A DNA stretch of 56,387 bases from Lachnospiraceae bacterium. Lineage in GTDB: Bacteria > Bacillota > Clostridia > Lachnospirales > Lachnospiraceae. Both the position numbers and the translations under genes were made by a program. Shown piece after piece: positions 1 through 7,627 of this stretch (positions are counted from its first letter, which is position 1; every line of letters begins with the position of its first letter). Under the pieces are notes generated by a model that was given only the letters and a program-made list of their open reading frames with translations, was not told where the DNA came from and ran no database searches. The stretch is from positions 1-56,387 of the forward strand of contig JAFRYE010000012.1 in the NCBI GenBank assembly GCA_017441265.1, read 5' to 3'.

Positions 1-104
1 AGATCGTCATCCGCCTGGATATGCCGCATAACTACTATGACGATAACGGATTCTTTCACTGTAATCTGATGGATTTTCTTCTTGGAAACATAGAGCTGTT
101 CTGA
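1..104 (+). CDS. Hypothetical protein, C-terminal fragment
   Basis: Reading from base 3, an open frame of 33 codons runs to a TGA at 102-104; the start lies outside the window. The peptide is acidic and aromatic (HNYYDDNGFF near its middle, ending GNIELF). I do not recognise a family. A short hairpin follows about 8 bases after the stop, which fits a gene end. The assignment rests only on an open frame reaching the window edge and on plausible composition. Confidence 0.45.
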   Translation, partial: IVIRLDMPHNYYDDNGFFHCNLMDFLLGNIELF

Positions 105-454
105 TGCTCAGGACTGCCTTTCGCAGTCACTTTTCACACTGCTCCGGTCCCAGACCATTGGGGGCCTCGGTAGTTGTTTTTGCGCAGGAATTTCTATTGT
201 ATTATTCGAGGCAGGATTACTTAGCATTAAGGATGAATATCCTAAGCTGTTGATTGCCAGAACAAAACACGAAGAAAGTCAATATGAGGGAATAAAGGTA
301 ATTGACATAGCAAGATGGCTTTGCTCTTCGCAAAAGTGAGAAAAAATGAAGATTGCGAAGCAAAGTTGTGCCGGCTTTACGGAATGCAGGAGGTTGAATT
401 CGGATAAAACTCTTGTTGCACAAAATAGAAGCAACGCATTGGAGAGGTTCAGCC
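105..454. other. Gene-poor AT-rich stretch, probable decayed sequence
   Basis: No convincing gene in 350 bases. After the hairpin at 112-128, two short plus-strand frames read like protein but are interrupted. One frame, about 222-332, ends in TGA. A second, 315-407, encodes 30 residues ending LYGMQEVEFG. The frame switch near 330 would fit a frameshifted gene remnant. At 412-425 sits CTTGTTGCACAAAA, a 13-of-14 match to the arm of the inverted repeat at 3480-3514. This is inference from composition and frame behaviour only. Confidence 0.3.
112..135 (+). terminator. Possible weak terminator hairpin
   Basis: GACTGC (112-117) and GCAGTC (123-128) form a perfect 6-bp stem with a 5-base loop, followed by ACTTTTCAC. 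It lies just after the stop of the truncated first gene. The T-run is short, so efficiency is doubtful. Confidence 0.35.
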
Positions 455-919
455 ATGTCAAAAATAACTAAAGCAAAAAAGAGAGAGAAACGCGTAAGAG
501 TTCCTGCGGAATACACTGAGGGCGCGCTTCACTTTAAGACAGGCGAAGGCTGGAAGGCTTGCTATGACGGAGAAAGAGACCTTTATACTGCTGAAACCTT
601 TTTGGCGGGTTACTATGATCTCTATGAGATTAACGAAGAGATTTTTGAAGAACTAACGAAAGCAATGAAACGCAGAGATGCACAAGAACTGATTATCACC
701 GGTAGACACCTGTATAAAAGCGTCAGCGACCGTAATGGTTCATACGATATCGCACTCGATGGGGACTATGCTCTGCTTTGCCCGTGGGCAGATGTACAGA
801 AAACCGGCGAGTTATGGGACGAGAAACTGACAGATATGGCGGTTGCAGTGTTTGATTCCGAAAAACAGAATCGAGAGCAAAGACTGAAAAATGTGAGGGA
901 TGAAGGGGATGGTTTTTAG
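455..919 (+). CDS. Hypothetical protein, 154 aa
   Basis: Start ATG at 455 is chosen over an in-frame ATG at 413 because GGAGAGG (441-447) sits seven bases before it. The N-terminus is very basic (KITKAKKREKRVRV), followed by a mixed acidic and aromatic body (residues 20-154) with no signal peptide or membrane segment. No catalytic motif is visible and I do not recognise the family. The charge pattern suggests a soluble cytoplasmic protein, perhaps binding nucleic acid through its basic head; that is speculation. Flanking sequence is AT-rich and looks accessory. Confidence 0.6.
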   Translation: MSKITKAKKREKRVRVPAEYTEGALHFKTGEGWKACYDGERDLYTAETFLAGYYDLYEINEEIFEELTKAMKRRDAQELIITGRHLYKSVSDRNGSYDIALDGDYALLCPWADVQKTGELWDEKLTDMAVAVFDSEKQNREQRLKNVRDEGDGF

Positions 920-945
920 CATGAAGACAAATTAATGGGAAAGGC

Positions 946-1038
946 ATGAATCAAGAGAGTAATCCTAGTAAAGAAAAACAAAAGTTAAGTGCAACAACGA
1001 TTATATTTCAGCATTATGTGAAGGAGCAGCTTAGGTGA
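946..1038 (+). CDS. Possible 30-aa leader-type ORF overlapping the next gene
   Basis: ATG at 946 is preceded by GGGAAAGG (938-945 region). It runs 30 codons to a TGA at 1036-1038 that overlaps the GTG start of the amidohydrolase gene at 1035, a GTGA overlap typical of translational coupling. The peptide is polar with a short hydrophobic patch. It could be a coupling leader, the tail of a decayed gene, or chance. No family recognised. Confidence 0.3.
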   Translation: MNQESNPSKEKQKLSATTIIFQHYVKEQLR

Positions 1039-1871
1039 TAATTGACGGGCATGCACATGTTTACAATGAGAAAAATGCAGAGAAGATTGTGTCGGCATTT
1101 ACCGAATTGCATCGCATGGAACCGACGGCATCGCTTGGCCAAGGGACGGTAGCCGATCTGGTCGGAAAGATGAAGGAAAACGGAACGGATTACACAGTGC
1201 TCGCAAACTTCGGACCGAGCAGGAGCGTTGAGAAGATTAATGAATGGACACTGTCCGTGGCAGAGGAATACCCGCAATTGATCCCGTTGGTCAGCGTGTT
1301 CCCTGGAATTGCCGTGGACAAGGTGGCCGGGTGGGTTCAAAAAGGTGCCAAAGGCATTAAGATGCACAACGGGATTCAGGGGTTTGCGGCTGATGACCCG
1401 GGACTTGAGCCGGTTTATCGGTTTTGTGAAGAGAACCGTATTCCGATCACGTTTCACTGCGGCGAAACATCGCGTGTACACCTGAATGAGTACACCGAAA
1501 CGGAACGCCTTACGGAAGTTGTAAAGCAGTACCCCGGCATTCCGTTTGTGATGACGCATCTGGCAGCCGGTGATCCGGAAACCGTGTTTCGTGTGGCGGA
1601 GGAATGCCCGAACGTCATTTTCGACACTTCCATAACCATGACCGGAGAGCGGTGCATCTATCGGATTCATGACGATTTCTGGGAATCGGATGAAAATGTC
1701 GTCGACGCATTCCGAAGGATCGGCTGTCGGAGGATTTCGTTCGGTTCGGACTATCCTTTCGGTAATCCTTCCGGTGATATCCGCAGAATCCGGAGGCTTG
1801 GCCTGAGTGACAGCGAGAAGGAGTTGATTTTGGGCGGGAACAGTTACCGCCTGTACATGGCTCAGCCATGA
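1035..1871 (+). CDS. Amidohydrolase family 2 metal-dependent hydrolase
   Basis: A 278-aa TIM-barrel hydrolase of the amidohydrolase-2 (ACMSD-like) type. The metal-binding DGHAH signature is at residues 4-8. Further metal ligands are likely in ITFHCGE (around 140), VMTHLA (around 172) and FGSDYPFG (around 236), the last carrying the catalytic Asp. The start is GTG at 1035 with AGGAGC at 1022-1027. Length matches the family. The likely reaction is hydrolysis or decarboxylation of a small substrate in the cytoplasm; the substrate cannot be read from sequence. A flavin reductase-like gene follows 18 bases later, so the two may share a transcript. Confidence 0.8.
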   Translation: MIIDGHAHVYNEKNAEKIVSAFTELHRMEPTASLGQGTVADLVGKMKENGTDYTVLANFGPSRSVEKINEWTLSVAEEYPQLIPLVSVFPGIAVDKVAGWVQKGAKGIKMHNGIQGFAADDPGLEPVYRFCEENRIPITFHCGETSRVHLNEYTETERLTEVVKQYPGIPFVMTHLAAGDPETVFRVAEECPNVIFDTSITMTGERCIYRIHDDFWESDENVVDAFRRIGCRRISFGSDYPFGNPSGDIRRIRRLGLSDSEKELILGGNSYRLYMAQP

Positions 1872-1889
1872 CAGAGAAAGGAGCATAAA

Positions 1890-2441
1890 ATGAACAGAGT
1901 AAACTTTGGAGCAAAACCGTTAATGTATCCCCAGCCGGTACTTATCATCGGAACTTATGATGAAAACGGTGTAGCCAATGCAATGAACGCAGCATGGGGA
2001 ATTACAACGGATTTTAAGGAAATCACGATAAGCCTGTCAGAGCACAAGACTACGGACAACCTTAAGGTCAGGAAGGCATTTACCGTCAGTTTTGCGACCG
2101 AAGACCAGGTCGTTTCGTGTGATTATGTCGGTATTGAGTCAGGAAGAAAGGTGCCGGATAAGTTTGAGAAGGCAGGATTCCATGCGACTAAGAGCGAATT
2201 CGTGGATGCGCCTCTGATCGATGAGCTTCCGCTTGCGATGGAATGTAGAGTAAAGAGCTTTGAAGACGGGATCCTGATCGGAGAGATTGTAAATATTTCC
2301 GCAGATGAAAGCGTAGTCACTGACGGCGTTGTGGACATCAAGAAGGTGAAGCCTATCAGTTTCGATCCCTTCGGAAATGCATATTTCGGCGTCGGCGAGA
2401 AGGTTGGAAATGCATTTAAGGATGGTGCAACGCTTAAATAG
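1890..2441 (+). CDS. Flavin reductase-like FMN-binding split-barrel protein
   Basis: A 183-aa protein that reads as a flavin reductase/flavoredoxin domain across its whole length. It opens KPLMYPQPVLIIGTYD, typical of the split barrel, then has ANAMNAAWG and a TTDNL segment where FMN contacts usually lie. It ends with a PISFDPFGNAYF strand seen in flavoredoxins of anaerobes. AAAGGAGCATAAAATG gives a clear start at 1890. It probably uses FMN in a cytoplasmic redox role; the partner is unknown. It lies 18 bases downstream of the amidohydrolase. Confidence 0.85.
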   Translation: MNRVNFGAKPLMYPQPVLIIGTYDENGVANAMNAAWGITTDFKEITISLSEHKTTDNLKVRKAFTVSFATEDQVVSCDYVGIESGRKVPDKFEKAGFHATKSEFVDAPLIDELPLAMECRVKSFEDGILIGEIVNISADESVVTDGVVDIKKVKPISFDPFGNAYFGVGEKVGNAFKDGATLK

Positions 2442-2545
2442 GATTTGTTAAATTTGAAGATAATTGACTGAGGGGATAAACGGCTCTTGCATCGGTTTAT
2501 GGGCTCGGTGTCATATTTCAATCAACATATATTCAGGAGGTTGTC

Positions 2546-3388
2546 ATGGAAGCAATTAATGTATCCAAGAAATTCAGAGCCGTTTGCTATGAAATCATGG
2601 ACGGATCATACGAAAGCATTGAAAAGCTGGATGCATTCCCGGAGTATCTGCATCAGGCAATGGCCGTGAAAGCCGCCGTGGCATTTTTCGACAAGGATTA
2701 CGATAAGGCAATCCAGCTGGTAGAAGGGATCATGCCGTATTGGGATGAGTGGTACTATTCCAATGTCTGTAATGAATATATGGCAGCAATGGCATTTGCC
2801 GCAAAAGAAATCGGCCGCGAGGAAAATGTGAGGGAGATCATAAAGGCGGAGCAGGAGCGGTTGTTGGCTGCAGACAGGGAAAAATGTGAAGCCGGTAGGC
2901 ATCAAAGATATAACTATTGCAAGATTATGCTGGACTACCTGGACACCGGACGCATGCCGAAGTCAGGGAAGGAACTGGAGTATGTTGTTCCTGCTGATGC
3001 CAAGTCAAAAGAGGAATTGATTTCCTCGATGAAGCTGAAGAATGCAACGGCAAAGGACAAGATAAAGTTATACGGTGTGCTTTGCATGAAAGGATTTCCG
3101 GAAGACGCTGTCCGGGCGTACGAGGAGATCAAAGACGAACTGTTATCGGAGACTGACCGCGAAAATGCTATTATAAGGTATTTGTATTTGGGAGAAGATG
3201 AAAAAGCGTTAGAAACGATTGAATGTCTCGCGACAGCTCGGTTGTGGTCAGTTGCAGCACCCACACAGGTCAGACCGATGAACTTTTTTACGCATCCCAT
3301 GATGCATAAGTTCCTGAGGGACGAAGGCAGTCTGGCGCGAATCCGTAACGCTGCGTTTATTGATAACGGAATAGTAAAAAGAAAGTAA
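2546..3388 (+). CDS. Hypothetical helical-repeat (TPR-like) protein, 280 aa
   Basis: ATG 2546 follows AGGAGG (2536-2541). The sequence is almost wholly alpha-helical in character, with repeated pairs of amphipathic helices rich in Ala, Tyr and Glu (for example residues 35-60, 75-100 and 195-230). This resembles a degenerate TPR or SEL1-type solenoid. There is no signal peptide, membrane span or catalytic motif. It is probably a cytoplasmic scaffold or regulator. The 104 bases upstream contain no clear promoter. I do not recognise a named family. Confidence 0.65.
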   Translation: MEAINVSKKFRAVCYEIMDGSYESIEKLDAFPEYLHQAMAVKAAVAFFDKDYDKAIQLVEGIMPYWDEWYYSNVCNEYMAAMAFAAKEIGREENVREIIKAEQERLLAADREKCEAGRHQRYNYCKIMLDYLDTGRMPKSGKELEYVVPADAKSKEELISSMKLKNATAKDKIKLYGVLCMKGFPEDAVRAYEEIKDELLSETDRENAIIRYLYLGEDEKALETIECLATARLWSVAAPTQVRPMNFFTHPMMHKFLRDEGSLARIRNAAFIDNGIVKRK

Positions 3389-3479
3389 CTTGTATAGGAC
3401 GATAGACTTTCTTTGCAGAGGATTGGGCAAGAGAATCGCAATTTTCCTGCCTAAGCTTTATGCTCTAACATAACAAACC

Positions 3480-3514
3480 CTTGTTACACAAAAGAACGAA
3501 TTTTGTGTAACAAG
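3480..3514. repeat. 14-bp perfect inverted repeat
   Basis: CTTGTTACACAAAA (3480-3493) and TTTTGTGTAACAAG (3501-3514) are exact reverse complements around a 7-base loop. No T-tract follows, so a classical terminator is unlikely. It lies 32 bases before the next start codon, and a near-identical single arm lies 30 bases before the gene at 455. An operator or mRNA 5' structure is possible. Confidence 0.6.
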
Positions 3515-3545
3515 ACATATTCGGTTTTAAGGAGAAAAGACGGAA

Positions 3546-3833
3546 ATGAAGAATGTAATACTGAGTGCTGATTCCGAAAATATTTTGTACTCGGTGCCGG
3601 ATGAAGTGGCGGAAAATCTTGACAAGTATTGTCTTGAATTCTGCAACACCTGGCTTCGCGAAAGCCCTGATGCAGAGAAGTATCGAATCGGAGGCGGGGT
3701 CTGTTATACCGAAGCTGATTTTGTGGATTACCTTAATACGTATATCTTTCCTGATAAAAAGTCGGAAATGGTAAGAACCCTTGGTTGGAGCATTCCGGAG
3801 GAGTATAGGAAACTGCCGTTTTTTAATTTCTGA
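3546..3833 (+). CDS. Hypothetical small acidic protein, 95 aa
   Basis: ATG 3546 follows AAGGAG (3530-3535) at a slightly long spacing. The 95 residues are acidic and soluble, with an EFCNTWL patch mid-protein and a PEEYRKLPFFNF end. No signal peptide or catalytic signature is present. The inverted repeat at 3480-3514 lies in its leader. I have seen similar small stand-alone proteins in clostridia but cannot name the family or a function. Confidence 0.55.
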   Translation: MKNVILSADSENILYSVPDEVAENLDKYCLEFCNTWLRESPDAEKYRIGGGVCYTEADFVDYLNTYIFPDKKSEMVRTLGWSIPEEYRKLPFFNF

Positions 3834-3938
3834 CAAACAAGAACGGCACATTCAGAGACTCTTTACGAACTTCGGATTTGATAAGTCTTTCGGTCACACG
3901 GAATGTGGATTATAACAGGCGATGTTTAGGAGCCAACT

Positions 3939-4445
3939 ATGGAAGTAGCAATACGAAAATGGAAAATCGAGGATAAATCGGAGCTTGCGGACGTCTTGAA
4001 CAATAAGAATATCCTGAACAATCTGCGAGATGGAGTGCCCTATCCCTATACGGAAAATGATGCGGCGGATTTTATAAGTGCAATGCTGTCGGCAGATCAG
4101 GATAAGACATTTGTATTTGCGATAACGCTTGATGATAGGGTTATCGAGAGTGTAGGTATTTTTCGTCAGGAAAACATTCATTGCCGGACTGCGGAATTGG
4201 GATACTATATCGGCGAGCAATACTGATGCAACGGATGTATGGCAGATGCTGTGAAACAGGCATGTGATTTTGCCTTTGAAGATACTGACATCATCAGGAT
4301 CGTTGACGAGTCGTTCGCGTATAATGCCGGTTCCTGCCGCGTGCCGGAAAAGGCCGGGTTTGTTTACGAGGGGACGCTCAGGAGCAATGCCTTCAAGAAC
4401 GGGAATATCATCGATATGAAAATGTATGCGATGGTAAAGCAATAG
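3939..4445 (+). pseudogene. GNAT N-acetyltransferase broken by an in-frame stop
   Basis: Residues 1-95 (3939-4223) and 4227-4445 form one continuous reading frame of a RimJ/RimL-type GNAT acetyltransferase split only by TGA at 4224-4226. The break falls in the usual YWGNGYM segment of the acetyl-CoA-binding region. Here it reads Tyr, stop, Cys, Asn, Gly, Cys, Met, so three nearby codons look mutated by single changes (TGG to TGA, a Gly codon to TGC, a Tyr codon to TGT). Downstream, AGSCRVPEKAGF and RSNAFKNG are well preserved. Recent inactivation is the simplest reading. Confidence 0.75.
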
Positions 4446-4454
4446 AGAGGTAAC

Positions 4455-5957
4455 ATGAAAACTGTAGAAATACTGGGTGCAAATCGATTTGAAACTTATA
4501 CAAAGACGCGGGAAGGCTGCCGGGCGGTCATCGTGCAGGACGGAAAGATCCTACTTACTCACGAACTGAATTCCGGCTGGTGGCTCATGCCGGGCGGTGG
4601 GACGGAAGAAGGAGAGACTCCCGAAGAGTGCGTGATCCGTGAGGTCGAGGAGGAAACGGGGTATCGTGTCCGCCCGCTCAGACGGTTCCTTTTCATGTGC
4701 GAGTATTACGAAGAATACCGCTATTCGGGGTATTTCTTCGTCTGTGAAGTGACCGGAAAAGGGCAGATGAAACTGACCGACGCGGAAAAGCGGCGCGGAG
4801 TACAGCCGGAGTGGATCCCGTTGCAGGAAGCGCTCGCTTTATTTTCCGAACACGAGTCCTATGCCGATGTGAGCGAGGAGAAAAGAGGCTCCTATCAGCG
4901 GGAATATTTGGCGCTCAGCGAGTATATGAATCTTGCACCCGAAAGCCCCGAAAGGCAGATTTACGAGCGGTTTACGGGCATAAGCTGTGCCTGCAGAGAC
5001 GCAGCCGGAAGAGAGATCCTGAAATACGACGGAGCGGCCAATGCGGAAAATGATATTCCGGTGGACGGGGAAACGGCTTTCCCGGCCTGCTCTATCTCAA
5101 AGTTCATAACCGCACAGACCGTGATGAAGCTTGAAGAACAGGGGCTTCTTGGGATTGACGAACCGGTCAACCGCTATTTGCATCAGTGGAAGCTGCTTAC
5201 GGCGGACGGAAGGGAGAGCGATGCGACGATACGGTCGATCCTCAGTCATACCGCGGGGATCGTGGACGGGGAAGACTCATTTTACGGATTGAGGCGTGAT
5301 GATCCCGAGGTCGGTTTGTCGGATATTTTGGAGGGCAGAACCGCATATAATAAACGTCGGGCCGCGACGGAAAATGAGCCCGGAACGGAGTTTGAGTACA
5401 GTGACGCCGGCTACTGCGTGTTGCAACAGATGATCGGGGAGATCACGAATCGCCGTTTTGAAGAAGTTGTCGCGGACAATGTGTTTGAGCCGCTTCACCT
5501 GAAGCGAACCTTCTTTGCTTCGCCGCGGAATCTTGAGCTTCGGGAAAAATCGCAAACCATGGCCGCGGGATATGACAGCGAAGGAGCCATGATCCCCGGA
5601 AAATACCCGCAGATCCCGGACCTTGCGGCGTCGGGCTTATGGAGCACACCGGGCGAACTGATGGCGATCGCCGAAGAATTCATCAAGGCGGTAAACGGCC
5701 GCAGCACTTTCCTGCGCAGCGGATCGGCACGGGAGATGATCCGACCGACAGAGAATTTTTCGTGGGTAGGACTCGGCCTGTTCCTGCGAGGGGATGACAC
5801 CTGCGTATCGCAGGGCTGGGGAGAAAACGGACAGTGCATGTTGCTGATGAATCACCGAACAGGAGAGATTTCCGTCGTGATGACAAACCAAGATCCCGGG
5901 GTGGATCAGACAGAATCCGGAGTGGAAAAGCTTGCGGCATTTCAGCGGAAAAAATGA
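4455..5957 (+). CDS. Nudix hydrolase fused to a serine beta-lactamase-like domain
   Basis: A 500-aa two-domain protein. Residues 1-155 are a Nudix hydrolase with a complete box from Gly48 to Tyr70 (GX5EX7REVXEEXGY). Residues 165-500 are a class C beta-lactamase/esterase-like domain with Ser213-Ile-Ser-Lys216 (SxxK), LSHTAG near 264 and YSDAGY at 315-320 (Tyr plus Asp where Asn is usual). No signal peptide is present, so both domains are cytoplasmic, which is unusual for the penicillin-recognising fold. AGAGG precedes ATG 4455. A strong terminator follows the stop. It may act on a nucleotide-linked or activated metabolite; this is inference. Confidence 0.8.
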   Translation: MKTVEILGANRFETYTKTREGCRAVIVQDGKILLTHELNSGWWLMPGGGTEEGETPEECVIREVEEETGYRVRPLRRFLFMCEYYEEYRYSGYFFVCEVTGKGQMKLTDAEKRRGVQPEWIPLQEALALFSEHESYADVSEEKRGSYQREYLALSEYMNLAPESPERQIYERFTGISCACRDAAGREILKYDGAANAENDIPVDGETAFPACSISKFITAQTVMKLEEQGLLGIDEPVNRYLHQWKLLTADGRESDATIRSILSHTAGIVDGEDSFYGLRRDDPEVGLSDILEGRTAYNKRRAATENEPGTEFEYSDAGYCVLQQMIGEITNRRFEEVVADNVFEPLHLKRTFFASPRNLELREKSQTMAAGYDSEGAMIPGKYPQIPDLAASGLWSTPGELMAIAEEFIKAVNGRSTFLRSGSAREMIRPTENFSWVGLGLFLRGDDTCVSQGWGENGQCMLLMNHRTGEISVVMTNQDPGVDQTESGVEKLAAFQRKK

Positions 5958-5978
5958 AAAACAGCAAGATGGAAACGA

Positions 5979-6011
5979 GGAACTGACCGAGGTTCGGCCG
6001 GTTCCTTTTTT
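5979..6011 (+). terminator. Intrinsic terminator after the Nudix-beta-lactamase gene
   Basis: GGAACTGACCGA (5979-5990) pairs with TCGGCCGGTTCC (5994-6005) apart from one wobble and one mismatch, with a 3-base loop, followed by six T (6006-6011). It is 22 bases past the stop. Confidence 0.8.
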
Positions 6012-6055
6012 GTGCGGGAAACTGCCGATAAATACGATTATTTTTCACTCCTTTA

Positions 6056-6064
6056 TGATATAAT
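6056..6064 (+). promoter_or_regulatory. Extended -10 promoter for the sigma/ABC operon
   Basis: TGATATAAT gives a perfect extended -10 (TG, one base, TATAAT at 6059-6064). No good -35 is seen at 17 bases, as expected for an extended -10 promoter. It lies about 105 bases before the ECF sigma start and after the upstream terminator. I found no convincing ECF-type autoregulated promoter here. Confidence 0.55.
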
Positions 6065-6169
6065 AGATTCTTGAATTCAAAAGACGAAAAAAACTTTGAA
6101 GAAAAATGAACCTTTTCGGTAACGGCGACAATATATAAGTGAAGACGATAAAAAGGGAAAGGAGGCAAT

Positions 6170-6706
6170 ATGTCGAAAAATGAGTTTGAACAGCTGATCG
6201 AAAAGCACGGAACCGACATTTATCGGTTTTGCTATCATTTGACCGGCTGTCGGGACGATGCGGATGATCTGTATCAGGATACGATGTGCAAGGCATATGA
6301 GATCAGAATACGGATCAAAACCCCGGACGATGATCTGAAGCTGGAAAAAGAGCGAAACTACTGTCTGGGGATCGCTGTGAGATTGTATAAGAATTCTTAC
6401 CGTAAGAAAGTGAACCGCAAAGAGGAATCACTGGATAACGGGCAGGAGGAATACGACGAAAGATTTGCCTCCGGAGTTGTGACGGGAGAGGCGCTCGAAG
6501 CGGAGGAGCGGCAGGCAAGAGTCCGAAAGAGCATCCGGGAGTTGCCGTTGAAACAGAGAACCGTGATCTACCTGTTTTATTTTTCGGAGTTGTCGATCAA
6601 AGATATCGGAGCTCTTTTGAGGATTCCGACCGGAACGGTAAAAAGCCGGTTGAACAAGGCGAAGAGCGCGTTAAAAAATGAGTTGGAGGATGTTTGGTAT
6701 GAATAG
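6170..6706 (+). CDS. ECF RNA polymerase sigma factor
   Basis: A 178-aa sigma-70 family ECF factor. Region 2 spans roughly residues 7-70 (YRFCYHLTGCRDDADDLYQDTM, the usual helix that melts the -10). Region 4 spans roughly 110-170 (LPLKQRTVIYLFYF, then IKDIGALLRIPTGTVKSRLNKAK, a helix-turn-helix). AAAGGAGG sits before ATG 6170. The gene overlaps the downstream anti-sigma start by 8 bases, which is typical of co-translated sigma/anti-sigma pairs. It likely directs RNA polymerase to this operon or to envelope-stress genes when its membrane partner releases it. Confidence 0.9.
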   Translation: MSKNEFEQLIEKHGTDIYRFCYHLTGCRDDADDLYQDTMCKAYEIRIRIKTPDDDLKLEKERNYCLGIAVRLYKNSYRKKVNRKEESLDNGQEEYDERFASGVVTGEALEAEERQARVRKSIRELPLKQRTVIYLFYFSELSIKDIGALLRIPTGTVKSRLNKAKSALKNELEDVWYE

Positions 6707-7601
6707 AGAAGATGAGATGATCAGGGAAGCATTGAAGGTGGATGTCAGTCCGTCGGAGATGCTAAACAACAAAATACTGCGGACGGTCGGCCGAAAGAAA
6801 TCCGGTCACGGTATCTTGCGGGCATTGGCAACAGCGGCGGCCTGTCTTATCGTGTTCGTAGGGACCGTAACGCTTGTGGATGCGGCTTCCGGAGGGAGCC
6901 TTCTTGAGTATGTAAAAGAGAAGCTTGCGGGTACGTCCTATATCTACGGGAACGGGAGTACTACGACGCAGGAGATCGTAGAGGACGAAGACGGGAAACT
7001 GATGAAGAAGGTGACATACGTCGAAGACGGTGTGATGATGGGACACTATGTCGACTCACACACGACAGAGTATAGCCTGTATTTAAAGATCGTCCACACG
7101 GATCGCGGACGGACGATAAATAGTTTTTACTCTATGACGACGATCGCGAAGGATGATACGTCGGATGAAGAATTGTATTATTCGGTTCGCGGAAGCCATC
7201 GAACGGTGCTTTTGAACTTCAATAAGCCCGATGAGAAAGCACAGGTGTTGGAAGCGCTGAGAGCCGCAGCGGAGAAAACAGACGTAGCGGCAGTCCGAAA
7301 CGGCTATTTGGATCTGGCTGACGATCTGGAAGAAAACCGCAAAATACTTTATTCCAGTCTGCCCGGAGAATTCTGGGGGGAAGACGGATACATTGTATTT
7401 TTCGAGGATCTCACGGATCTTCCGAACGGAGAGTACGCCGTGATCGCCGATTCCGTTGTCGGCAACCAGTGTTGGATCATTGAGGCTCAGGTTACGGATA
7501 ATAATGTTGACGTACGGTCTGCGATCACCTACACGGAAGAAAACTGTGAGGAAGCGGCCGGAAGCGGAAAGACGATCTGCGATCGGAGAAAGACCAGATA
7601 A
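6699..7601 (+). CDS. Membrane anti-sigma factor-like protein
   Basis: ATG 6699 is preferred because GGAGG lies at 6685-6689 and it overlaps the sigma gene by 8 bases. The 300-aa protein has a short acidic N-terminal cytoplasmic tail (residues 1-38), one membrane span (about 40-60, ALATAAACLIVFVGTVTLV) and a large extracytoplasmic domain (65-300) with no enzyme motif. This layout, with its position right after an ECF sigma factor, marks it as the cognate anti-sigma factor. The outer domain is probably the sensor. The ligand is unknown. Confidence 0.8.
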   Translation: MNREDEMIREALKVDVSPSEMLNNKILRTVGRKKSGHGILRALATAAACLIVFVGTVTLVDAASGGSLLEYVKEKLAGTSYIYGNGSTTTQEIVEDEDGKLMKKVTYVEDGVMMGHYVDSHTTEYSLYLKIVHTDRGRTINSFYSMTTIAKDDTSDEELYYSVRGSHRTVLLNFNKPDEKAQVLEALRAAAEKTDVAAVRNGYLDLADDLEENRKILYSSLPGEFWGEDGYIVFFEDLTDLPNGEYAVIADSVVGNQCWIIEAQVTDNNVDVRSAITYTEENCEEAAGSGKTICDRRKTR

Positions 7602-7627
7602 ACGATGAATAAGAAAGGTGGGGGATT

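Noticed and set aside
4224-4226. TGA read as selenocysteine or tryptophan
   Set aside because: No SECIS-like hairpin was evident downstream, the expected residue is Trp rather than Cys/Sec, and other genes in the window use TGA as a normal stop, so a pseudogene is simpler.
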